The notes under the pieces: model-generated
What the model was told of the DNA's origin: nothing
Databases searched by the model: none
Seen by the model: only the letters and a program-made list of their open reading frames with translations
Translations under genes and position numbers: made by a program
Source of the DNA: an uncultured Geobacteraceae bacterium
GTDB taxonomy: Bacteria > Desulfobacterota > Desulfuromonadia > Geobacterales > Pseudopelobacteraceae
Direction: 5' to 3'
DNA: 42,982 nt
NCBI GenBank assembly: GCA_903958085.1
Contig: CAJBRY010000766.1
Location: forward strand, 1-42,982
Shown: in pieces, positions 14,966 to 22,669 of the stretch
How the letters are laid out: each line of letters begins with the position of its first letter
Numbering within the stretch: position 1 is the first letter of the stretch

Positions 14966-17269
14966 ATGTCTAAAAACCTCGTAATCGTTGAATCACCCGC
15001 CAAGGGCAAAACAATAGAAAAATTTCTGGGACCGGATTTTAAGGTCCTCGCTTCATTTGGTCATGTTCGCGCACTCCCGAGCAAACAGGGGTCCGTGGAT
15101 ATTGAAAAGGGCTTTGAGCCCAAATACCACGTGCTTCCAGAAAGCAAAAAACATCTAGACGCAATCAAAGCTGCCATGAAGGGGGCGGATCGACTGCTTC
15201 TGGCAACTGACCCCGACCGTGAAGGGGAAGCAATATCATGGCATCTGCTTGCCGCGCTTGGGCTTGATAAAAAGAACCCTGGTATCAAAATACAGCGCGT
15301 TGAGTTCCACGAAATCACCAAAGACGCTATTCTACACGCTGTTCAAAACCCGCGCGATATTGCGCTTGATCTGGTAAACGCCCAGCAGGCCCGCTCCATA
15401 TTAGATTATCTGGTTGGTTTTACTCTTTCGCCTTTCCTCTGGAAAAAGATCCGATACGGTCTTTCCGCTGGCCGTGTTCAGTCGGTAGCATTGCGGTTGG
15501 TCTGTGAACGTGAGAAGGAAATCCTCGCATTCAAAGAACAGGAGTACTGGACTATCGCAGCTCGACTCGGGGTAGTTCCAGGCCAGGAATTTAAGGCCGG
15601 CCTGGTTGATGTTGGTGGTAAAAAACTTGGCAAATTTGATATTCCTGCTGAGGACCTTGCTTCATCTCTTAAGGTTTCACTGCAAACCGGAAGCTACAAG
15701 GTCGCAAAAATAACCAAAACCGAGAAAAAGCGTTATCCGTCCCCACCTTTTACAACTTCAACGCTACAGCAGGAAGCATCGCGAAAGCTCGGCTTTGGTG
15801 CAAAGAAAACAATGTCTACGGCACAAAAGCTTTATGAGGGTATTGATATCGGAGCAGAAGGAACAGTAGGTCTTATTACCTACATGCGAACCGATAGTGT
15901 TAATCTTTCTACATTGGCGCTCAAAGAAGCTCATGATGTGATTTCTGCGGCTTACGGCAAGGAATACGCTCTTGCCAAACCTCGCATATTCAAAACCAAA
16001 TCAAAAAATGCCCAGGAAGCCCATGAAGCTGTCAGGCCGACCTATATTTCCAAGACCCCGGCTGAACTGAGAAAATATCTGACTCCTGACCTCTACAAAC
16101 TATATGAGCTGATTTGGAAAAGAACCGTAGCGTGTCAGATGGCGGAGGCGTTGCTGGACCAAACATCTGTCGACATAACCGCCGATTTGAGTTCACCTCC
16201 GGCTTCAGGAATCTTTTCAGGAGCTGGCAAAGCAGGTCTGCGTGCGGCGGGGACAGTTATCCGGTTCCCAGGTTTTATGAAACTTTACATTGAAGGTCTG
16301 GATGATCAGGACGAAGAAAAAGAGGGACTGCTCCCTGCAATGATCGAGGGGGCTGCGCTCAAGCTTCACGAAGTTCTTCCGGAACAGCACTTTACTCAAC
16401 CGCCACCACGTTATACCGAGGCGACCCTGGTAAAAACACTCGAAGAGTACGGCATCGGTCGTCCATCAACATTTGCTTCGATCATGAATACTCTGGTTGA
16501 GCGGAAATATGCCCGTCTGGACAAGAAGCGCTTCTTTCCTGAAGATGTCGGCATGGTTGTCAGCGACCTGTTGACGGCTCATTTTCAGAAGTATGTTGAT
16601 TACAATTTCACTGCCGGTCTTGAAGAAGAGCTGGATCAGGTTTCTCGCGGAGAAAAAGAGTGGAAGCCTCTGCTTAAGGAGTTCTGGGAACCTTTTATTG
16701 CTCTACTGAAGCTGAAAGAGGGGGAGGTTAGCAAGTCTGACCTTACAACTGAAACTACTGATGAAGTTTGCCCGGAGTGCGGCAAGCCTCTGGTTGTAAA
16801 ACTCGGTAAGCGCGGCAAATTTATCGCCTGCTCCGGTTTTCAGGAAGGGTGTAAATACACCCGCAACGTTGATCAGGAAGGTGAAATTGTAGAACCGGTT
16901 GTTTCAGAGGAGAAATGCGAAAAGTGTAGTCAGCCAATGCTTATCAAGGATGGCCGCTTTGGTAAATATCTTGCCTGCTCAGGTTATCCGGCCTGCAAAA
17001 ATATCCAGCCACTGGTCAAACCGCTTAACACAGGTGTGGTTTGCCCAGAGTGCAAGGAAGGAGAGCTGATTGAGAAAAAATCGCGCTTCGGCAAGCTGTT
17101 CTACTCTTGCAATCAGTATCCGAAGTGTAAATTTGCCCTTTGGGATCTGCCGGTTGAAAGTCCCTGCCCGAAGTGTGGTTTTCCACTGTTGGTAAAGAAA
17201 ATCTATAAGCGCAAGGGTGAGTTTCTGAAATGTCCCAAAGAGGGTTGTGATTACAGCACGAGCGAATAG
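14966..17269 (+). CDS. topA: DNA topoisomerase I
   Basis: TopA relaxes negative supercoils by a type IA single-strand passage. The 767-residue protein has the TOPRIM domain (IVESPAKGKTI at the N-terminus, ATDPDREGEAISWHL), the active-site Tyr306 in LITYMRTDSVNLS, and four C-terminal zinc ribbons of the C-x2-C ... C type starting CPECGKP, CEKCSQP, CPECKEG and CPKCGFP (about residues 595-765). Start ATG 14966 is preceded by AAGGA at 14950-14954; a TTG at 14945 overlapping the dprA stop is an alternative. Four ribbons is a full-length topoisomerase I. Confidence 0.96.
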   Translation: MSKNLVIVESPAKGKTIEKFLGPDFKVLASFGHVRALPSKQGSVDIEKGFEPKYHVLPESKKHLDAIKAAMKGADRLLLATDPDREGEAISWHLLAALGLDKKNPGIKIQRVEFHEITKDAILHAVQNPRDIALDLVNAQQARSILDYLVGFTLSPFLWKKIRYGLSAGRVQSVALRLVCEREKEILAFKEQEYWTIAARLGVVPGQEFKAGLVDVGGKKLGKFDIPAEDLASSLKVSLQTGSYKVAKITKTEKKRYPSPPFTTSTLQQEASRKLGFGAKKTMSTAQKLYEGIDIGAEGTVGLITYMRTDSVNLSTLALKEAHDVISAAYGKEYALAKPRIFKTKSKNAQEAHEAVRPTYISKTPAELRKYLTPDLYKLYELIWKRTVACQMAEALLDQTSVDITADLSSPPASGIFSGAGKAGLRAAGTVIRFPGFMKLYIEGLDDQDEEKEGLLPAMIEGAALKLHEVLPEQHFTQPPPRYTEATLVKTLEEYGIGRPSTFASIMNTLVERKYARLDKKRFFPEDVGMVVSDLLTAHFQKYVDYNFTAGLEEELDQVSRGEKEWKPLLKEFWEPFIALLKLKEGEVSKSDLTTETTDEVCPECGKPLVVKLGKRGKFIACSGFQEGCKYTRNVDQEGEIVEPVVSEEKCEKCSQPMLIKDGRFGKYLACSGYPACKNIQPLVKPLNTGVVCPECKEGELIEKKSRFGKLFYSCNQYPKCKFALWDLPVESPCPKCGFPLLVKKIYKRKGEFLKCPKEGCDYSTSE

Positions 17270-17281
17270 CAAATTTCTTAA

Positions 17282-17350
17282 AAGACTGAGACACCGAGGC
17301 ACAGAGAATTGATTGTATTTATGAGAATCTCTGTGTCTCAGTTTTTTCAG
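17282..17350 (+). repeat. octamer-arm palindromic element, copy A (short)
   Basis: ACTGAGACAC (17285-17294) pairs with GTGTCTCAGT (17333-17342), and AGAGA (17303-17307) with TCTCT (17328-17332). The left arm holds GAGGCACAGAGA, shared exactly with copies B and D. The right arm is followed by TTTTTT, so it could also terminate topA transcription. It is the shortest and most eroded copy. Confidence 0.7.
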
Positions 17351-17363
17351 AAGGAATATGACA

Positions 17364-18671
17364 ATGTCTGAAGAAAGCGTTACTATAATCGGAGGAGGTC
17401 TGGCAGGATGCGAAGCTGCCTGGCAGACCGCTGAGCGCGGTATGCCAGTCGTCATTCATGAGATGAAACCGCACCGTTTCTCACCTGCCCATGAGCTGCC
17501 CGGCCTGGCTGAACTGGTCTGTTCCAACTCGTTCCGCGGCATCTCGCTTGATAACGCCGTGGGGCTGCTCAAAGAGGAACTGCGTCGTTGTGGTTCTTTG
17601 ATAATGGAGGCTGCCGAGGCGACTTCTGTTCCGGCGGGTGGCGCGCTGGCCGTTGATCGCAAGCTGTTATCCGACTATGTAACCGCCAAAATAGAAGCCC
17701 ATCCACTGATTCACCTTGAACGGAGCGAGACAACGGCAATTCCGCCGGAAGGGGTTGTTATTCTGGCTTCAGGGCCGCTGACCAGCGATGCGCTGGCGGT
17801 GTCGCTGGCTGATCTGACAGGAGACCGGCTCTATTTCTATGACGCCATCGCTCCGATAGTTGCCTCCGACTCGCTTGATATGACAAAGGTTTTTGCCGCC
17901 TCGCGCTACGGAAAAGGGGATGGTGATGATTATCTGAATTGCCCTTTAAACGAAGAGGAATATCTTCGCTTTATTGATGAACTGAATCGTGGCGATAAAG
18001 TTCCGACGCGTGATTTTGAGAAGGTAGTGCACTTTGAAGGGTGTATGCCGGTTGAAGAATTAGCCTCGCGTGGCCCTGAAACACTCCGTTTCGGGCCGAT
18101 GAAGCCGGTCGGATTACTTAATCCACATACTGGTCACGAAGCACACGCAATAATCCAGTTACGCGCCGAAAACCGTGAGAAAACCATGTATAATCTGGTC
18201 GGCTTTCAGACCAAGCTGACCTGGTCGGAGCAGCGACGCATTTTCAGAACGATTCCGGGACTGGAAGGTGCGGAGTTCGTTCGTTTAGGTTCAATGCACC
18301 GCAATACTTTTATCAACTCTCCAGCATTGCTTGAGCCGACCCAGCAGTTGAAAAGTGATAATAGAATTTTCTTCGCCGGCCAGATTACTGGCGTTGAGGG
18401 TTATGTGGAGTCTGCAGCCAGTGGATTTCTGGCTGGCATTGCTGCCGCTGATTTCATTAAGGGTGAGAAAATTATTATGCCGCCACCTGAAACAGCTTTG
18501 GGTGCTCTGATGCATCATATCACCAATGCCGATGTAAAACATTTTCAGCCGATGAATGTGAATTATGGACTATTTCCTGAGTTGCCAGGCAGGATCAAAA
18601 AGAAGGAACGGCGACAGAAATTGGCCGAACGTGCTCTGATTACACTTGATGAGTGGAAGAAGAATCTTTAA
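17364..18671 (+). CDS. trmFO: methylenetetrahydrofolate-tRNA (uracil-54-C5) methyltransferase
   Basis: TrmFO makes ribothymidine at position 54 of tRNA with methylene-tetrahydrofolate and FADH2. The 435-residue protein has the N-terminal FAD-binding motif [14 protein letters not shown], then [31 protein letters not shown] (with the catalytic cysteine), [12 protein letters not shown], and [16 protein letters not shown] near the C-terminus. ATG 17364 is preferred because AAGGAA at 17351-17356 sits at proper distance; ATG 17358 would be only one base from it. It follows topA across repeat copy A. Confidence 0.95.
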   Translation: MSEESVTIIGGGLAGCEAAWQTAERGMPVVIHEMKPHRFSPAHELPGLAELVCSNSFRGISLDNAVGLLKEELRRCGSLIMEAAEATSVPAGGALAVDRKLLSDYVTAKIEAHPLIHLERSETTAIPPEGVVILASGPLTSDALAVSLADLTGDRLYFYDAIAPIVASDSLDMTKVFAASRYGKGDGDDYLNCPLNEEEYLRFIDELNRGDKVPTRDFEKVVHFEGCMPVEELASRGPETLRFGPMKPVGLLNPHTGHEAHAIIQLRAENREKTMYNLVGFQTKLTWSEQRRIFRTIPGLEGAEFVRLGSMHRNTFINSPALLEPTQQLKSDNRIFFAGQITGVEGYVESAASGFLAGIAAADFIKGEKIIMPPPETALGALMHHITNADVKHFQPMNVNYGLFPELPGRIKKKERRQKLAERALITLDEWKKNL

Positions 18672-18673
18672 AT

Positions 18674-18825
18674 CCACCACGGAGGCACAGAGACTCGGAG
18701 AAAAGCTTTGGGAAAAGGCTCTTTCCTTGAGTCAAGATTATGTAGGGTTGTTTTGTTTGGCAATGTTTTTTACAATGATGTCGGTTTTGAATTTCTCCGT
18801 GCCTCCGCGTCTCTGTGGTGAAAGG
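18674..18825 (+). repeat. octamer-arm palindromic element, copy B (non-coding)
   Basis: Left arm 18674-18704 (CCACCACGGAGGCACAGAG then ACTCGGAGAAAA) and right arm 18792-18825, which is its near reverse complement. Between them are about 87 bases with no open frame. The arm is itself periodic, with the 8-base unit CACRGAGR repeated three times. The right end ...GTGGTGAAAGG comes within 10 bases of the next start codon, and its AAAGG appears to be that gene's ribosome binding site. Confidence 0.85.
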
Positions 18826-18834
18826 TTTTAGTAA

Positions 18835-20115
18835 ATGGAACAGCTAAATACAGATCCCCTCAAGCGGGTTGAAGAACAGTTGAAAAAATGTGTCAAGTGT
18901 GGCGCCTGCCGTCAAAACTGCCCTGCTTTCAATGCGTTCCAGCGTGAACCTGCGGTTGCTCGCGGCAAAATTGCTCTTGCCCAGCATATTATGACTGATG
19001 ATATCGAGCTTGATGATCAAACATATCTCGCAATGTCAAAATGTCTGCTTTGTGGCAGTTGTGTCGAAAAATGCCCGAATGATGTGCCTACTGACGAAAT
19101 AGTTATTGCCGCTCGAGAGTCGTTGGCTAAGAAACGTGGGCTTACAACATTTCATTCTGCGGTGGGCCAAGTTATAAAGAACAGAACCCGTATGAAGATG
19201 GGGGCAAAAATGGCTTCGCTTTTTGGTCCGCTCTTCTTCAAAAAAGTTCCTGAATCTTCCGGACTTCGTCTTCGATTTCCCATGCCGTTTATTGGAAACA
19301 AGCGTTTTATCCCCCAGATAGCTGCAGAGAGTTTAATCGACCGGTACCCTGAAGTTATTTCGGGAGAGCCAGGCAAACCTCGCATTGCGTTTTTTGTCGG
19401 CTGTATGACCAATTTTGTTTATACCGATGTTGGTGAAGCTGCGATTGCTCTGTTTCGGCATCTAGGCTGTACGATTATCATCCCGAAAGGGCAACAGTGC
19501 TGCGGCCTGCCTGGCATGTCCGGAGGCGATATTGCTACGGTTCGTGAGTTGGCGGAACGAAACCTCGAAGAATTTGAAAAATATGAAGTGGATTATATAA
19601 TTAGTGTCTGTGCCACTTGCGGTGGAGCGCTGCATCGCCTTTATCCGCTTGTGGTCGGAAAAAGGAATCCGGAGTTGCGTGACCGTCTTGAAGCGTTGGC
19701 TAAAAAAGCGGTAGATGTTTCGCAGTTGCTTCGGGAGCTCGGCCTTGAACCTTCGGAAACGGCTGGCGAAAAAAAGCTTCGCGTCACCTATCACGACCCC
19801 TGTCATCTCCGTACCAGTGGAGTGAGGAAGCAACCGCGCGAATTGCTCAAGGGAACTCCGGGGGTGGAACTGGTCGAAATGGATGGTGCTGATAAATGTT
19901 GCGGTATGGGCGGTACGTTTAATGTATATCACTACGACTCCTCAATGAGCATCAATGATAGCAAAAGTGAAGCAATTATTTCTACCGGTGCAGATGTTGT
20001 AGCGACCGGTTGCCCCGGTTGTATGATGCAGCTTTCAGACGGTCTGAAACAGCATGGCTCGAATATTAAGGTGATGCACACAGTTCAGTTGCTGGCAAGT
20101 AAACTCAAACAGTGA
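18835..20115 (+). CDS. Fe-S electron-transfer protein with two CCG domains (GlcF/HdrD-like)
   Basis: A 426-residue soluble iron-sulfur protein. Two 4Fe-4S binding motifs are at the N-terminus (Cys19, 22, 25, 29 and Cys70, 73, 76, 80), followed by two cysteine-rich CCG domains with QQCCGLPG and DKCCGMGG and their upstream CATCGG and YHDPCH partners. This is the layout of glycolate/lactate oxidase Fe-S subunits (GlcF, LutA) and of heterodisulfide-reductase HdrD; no flavin subunit is adjacent, so the partner and substrate are unknown. The start at 18835 follows the right end of repeat B. It is followed by 147 bases before the next gene. Confidence 0.82.
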   Translation: MEQLNTDPLKRVEEQLKKCVKCGACRQNCPAFNAFQREPAVARGKIALAQHIMTDDIELDDQTYLAMSKCLLCGSCVEKCPNDVPTDEIVIAARESLAKKRGLTTFHSAVGQVIKNRTRMKMGAKMASLFGPLFFKKVPESSGLRLRFPMPFIGNKRFIPQIAAESLIDRYPEVISGEPGKPRIAFFVGCMTNFVYTDVGEAAIALFRHLGCTIIIPKGQQCCGLPGMSGGDIATVRELAERNLEEFEKYEVDYIISVCATCGGALHRLYPLVVGKRNPELRDRLEALAKKAVDVSQLLRELGLEPSETAGEKKLRVTYHDPCHLRTSGVRKQPRELLKGTPGVELVEMDGADKCCGMGGTFNVYHYDSSMSINDSKSEAIISTGADVVATGCPGCMMQLSDGLKQHGSNIKVMHTVQLLASKLKQ

Positions 20116-20188
20116 ACTGATTTTTTATTTGCAGTAAATGGACTTTTATTTATGCTGTAACCGCTTGGTTTGTGTTGAAGGAATTTTA

Positions 20189-20216
20189 TTGACATTATAA
20201 AGCAAATTGTATACAA
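20189..20216 (+). promoter_or_regulatory. promoter and probable operator of the XRE-cupin regulator
   Basis: TTGACA at 20189-20194 is followed 15 bases later by TATACA at 20210-20215. The -10 lies within the perfect palindrome TTGTATACAA (20207-20216), a likely binding site for autoregulation. The spacer is shorter than ideal. The transcript would have a leader of about 40 bases. Confidence 0.5.
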
Positions 20217-20262
20217 ACCCCGCACGGAAACTGAGTTCTACTAATTATAGTCAGGGGTTTGG

Positions 20263-20826
20263 ATGCGCGAATTCAACATCGGCGCTAAAATCAAGAAGCT
20301 CCGTCTCTCAAAAAAACTGACTCTTCAGGCTGTTGCCAAGGAGACCGGGTTTTCTCCTGCGCTCATTTCACAAATTGAAAATAATAACGTATCTCCTCCG
20401 ATTGCCACCCTTTCAAGAATAGCAAAATTCTTCGATGTAAAAATCGGCCTTTTCTTCACTGAAGACGAAGAAGAGTGCCGCTATGAAGTTGTCCGCTCCC
20501 ACGAACGCAAAGCGATTCCCCGCGTAATATCCAAGGCTGGCACCAGTCAGGGTTACTCCTACGAATCACTCTCATTTCATAAGCAGAACAAGAAGATGGA
20601 ACCGTTCCTCCTTTCCATAACTCAGAAAGCCCTAGAAGAAAATACTTATAGCCACGACGGAGAAGAATTTCTTTTTATTATGAGCGGGACAGCGGAACTG
20701 GTGTTAGACGAAAAGCGCATAATACTTGAGGAAGGGGACTGTGTTTATTTTGATTCAGCTTTAAAGCACCGCCTGCTTTCAAAAGATGGTTCTGAAGTTA
20801 AGGTACTGGCGGTAGTTACGCGCTAG
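20263..20826 (+). CDS. XRE-family transcriptional regulator with cupin domain
   Basis: A 187-residue regulator. Residues 4-62 are an XRE-type helix-turn-helix (IGAKIKKLRLSKKLTLQAVA, then GFSPALISQIENNNVSPPIATL). Residues about 100-185 form a cupin_2 beta barrel (YSHDGEEFLFIMSGTAEL, LEEGDCVYFDSALKHRL), which in this family senses a small ligand. It is transcribed in the same direction just before the acyl-CoA carboxylase pair, so it probably controls those genes as well as itself; the ligand could be a pathway intermediate such as an acyl-CoA or acid (inference). Start ATG 20263 follows AGGGG. Confidence 0.88.
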   Translation: MREFNIGAKIKKLRLSKKLTLQAVAKETGFSPALISQIENNNVSPPIATLSRIAKFFDVKIGLFFTEDEEECRYEVVRSHERKAIPRVISKAGTSQGYSYESLSFHKQNKKMEPFLLSITQKALEENTYSHDGEEFLFIMSGTAELVLDEKRIILEEGDCVYFDSALKHRLLSKDGSEVKVLAVVTR

Positions 20827-20894
20827 TCCTGGATTTGAGTTGATTTTAGCGGAAAAAGCTAGATGCAATATATTTCAAAAGGAAGGATGGCAAG

Positions 20895-22619
20895 ATGTCA
20901 AAAACTGCAATTAAACCATCACTGAAAAACCCGTTTGCCCCGGCAGAAACCCTGGAGTTTACAATCCCTGGCGAAATTCCGGGAAAGAAGGGTGGTTACG
21001 AAGAAGCTATGCAGGCTGGTCATGACTTGATCCAGCGTCCGATACACTCGGTAAGCATTGATCAGATTGAAAAACAGCACTTCAAAAAGCGCATGACAGT
21101 ATGGGAACGCATTCGTACCCTGACTTCCGTACAGCCGAACATCCTCTTTCAAAACTGGGGGAAAAATCTGGATGGTGCTTCGCTTGTCACCGGAATAATT
21201 AATGTTGATGGCCGCGATGTTGCTGTGTACGGTCACGACTTCACCGTTCGAGCCGGTTCAATTGATGCCACCAACGGGAGCAAGCTTGCCAAGCTGTTTA
21301 ATATGGCAAGTGAAAAGGGTCTTCCTGTTATCGGAATGAACGACAGCGCAGGCGCCTTTGTTCCTGCCGGCGTAGGTGGCCTTGACGGTTATGCCGAGGC
21401 ATTTACTGCGCTACGCAAAATGAGTGGCGTTGTGCCTTCCATTATGTGCATGTTCGGTTTTAACGCCGGTGGCGGCAGTTATCTGCCTCGCCAGGGTAGT
21501 TTTGTAATTCAGCCGAATGACACTTTTTTCGGCTTAACCGGTCCAGGTGTTGTTAAATCTGTTTTGGGAGAAGATATTACCCCTGAGGAACTTGGTGGAC
21601 CAAAAGTTCACGGAAAATCGGGTGTAGCCGATTTAACAGTCAATGATGAGGTCGCGGCTCTTCGTACAGCACTACGTCTGCTGTCATATATTCCTGACAA
21701 CAATAGTGTAATGGCTCCATACCAGTCTACCAGCGACCCGCTTGACCGCAAAACCTGGGAAATCAATACGCTGCTTAAGAAGGCATTCAATTCACCGACC
21801 GGCTTCAATACGCCTTTCGATGTTTCGATAATTATTCAGCAGATCTGTGACCATGGCGACTATTTTGAACTGCAGCCGGACCGTGCCCGCGAAGTTGTTA
21901 CAGCTTTCGGTCGTCTTGACGGAAACGTAGTAGGTTTCTGCGCCAACAACAGTGCCGTTTCATCCGGTCAGATAGACTGCGATTCGGCAGTGAAGATTGC
22001 GCGCTTCGTTCGCTTCTGTAATATTTACAACATTCCGATCATTTTCATGGAAGATACCACAGGCTTCCTCCCGGGTCGTGAACAGGAATCACGCGGTATT
22101 GTCCAGGCCGGACGCTCCATGCTGGACTCTATTGTTGATGTCCGTACGCCTCGAATCCTTCTGATACTTCGCAACGCATACGGCGGTGCATATGCATCCT
22201 ACAATAACTATCCGACAGGAGCCGATCTGGTTCTGGCACTTCCTACAACCCGTCTTGCAGTAATGGGGCCGGCTGGAAAAGAATTTGTCTACAAAGACGA
22301 AATGCGTAAAGCTCGTAGTGGTGCGGCAGAAATGCTCAAAAAAGGGACACAGGAGCGCATCGCTGCAGGTATGAACGGTGATGATGCCAAAAAGGATGCT
22401 GAAAAAGAGGCTGGTGAATGGCTGAAACTGCAGGAAGCAGCACTTAACACACGTTACGAAAAAGAGCTGATGAACCCTAAAGAGGGACTGGCACTTGGAT
22501 CTATTTCGTCGATAGTTATGCCTACCGACCTGCGTAAGGTACTGGGTGAAAATATGAACTTCTTCCTGCGCCATTACAAACCGTCACCAATGGGCGGCAT
22601 TCAGAGAGAGTTCCACTGA
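20895..22619 (+). CDS. acyl-CoA carboxylase carboxyltransferase subunit (propionyl-CoA type likely)
   Basis: A 574-residue carboxyltransferase with the two crotonase-like halves of the PF01039 family. The N-half has [19 protein letters not shown] and the [10 protein letters not shown] and [12 protein letters not shown] glycine loops; the C-half has [27 protein letters not shown] and [11 protein letters not shown]. It transfers carboxyl from biotin on the neighbouring 959-residue protein to an acyl-CoA. The downstream methylmalonyl-CoA mutase and epimerase point to propionyl-CoA/methylmalonyl-CoA as substrate, but acetyl-CoA, another acyl-CoA or a transcarboxylase role cannot be excluded from sequence alone. 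There is an extra charged helix near residues 475-525 compared with PccB. The start has AGGAAGGA in front. Confidence 0.85.
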   Translation: MSKTAIKPSLKNPFAPAETLEFTIPGEIPGKKGGYEEAMQAGHDLIQRPIHSVSIDQIEKQHFKKRMTVWERIRTLTSVQPNILFQNWGKNLDGASLVTGIINVDGRDVAVYGHDFTVRAGSIDATNGSKLAKLFNMASEKGLPVIGMNDSAGAFVPAGVGGLDGYAEAFTALRKMSGVVPSIMCMFGFNAGGGSYLPRQGSFVIQPNDTFFGLTGPGVVKSVLGEDITPEELGGPKVHGKSGVADLTVNDEVAALRTALRLLSYIPDNNSVMAPYQSTSDPLDRKTWEINTLLKKAFNSPTGFNTPFDVSIIIQQICDHGDYFELQPDRAREVVTAFGRLDGNVVGFCANNSAVSSGQIDCDSAVKIARFVRFCNIYNIPIIFMEDTTGFLPGREQESRGIVQAGRSMLDSIVDVRTPRILLILRNAYGGAYASYNNYPTGADLVLALPTTRLAVMGPAGKEFVYKDEMRKARSGAAEMLKKGTQERIAAGMNGDDAKKDAEKEAGEWLKLQEAALNTRYEKELMNPKEGLALGSISSIVMPTDLRKVLGENMNFFLRHYKPSPMGGIQREFH

Positions 22620-22669
22620 TTTAGAACTTAATTAATAACTATCCGACTATAGATTGGAGATACATAACG

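Noticed and set aside
18835-20115. Firm naming as glycolate oxidase subunit GlcF
   Set aside because: No GlcD/GlcE flavin subunits are adjacent; the same layout serves several oxidoreductases.
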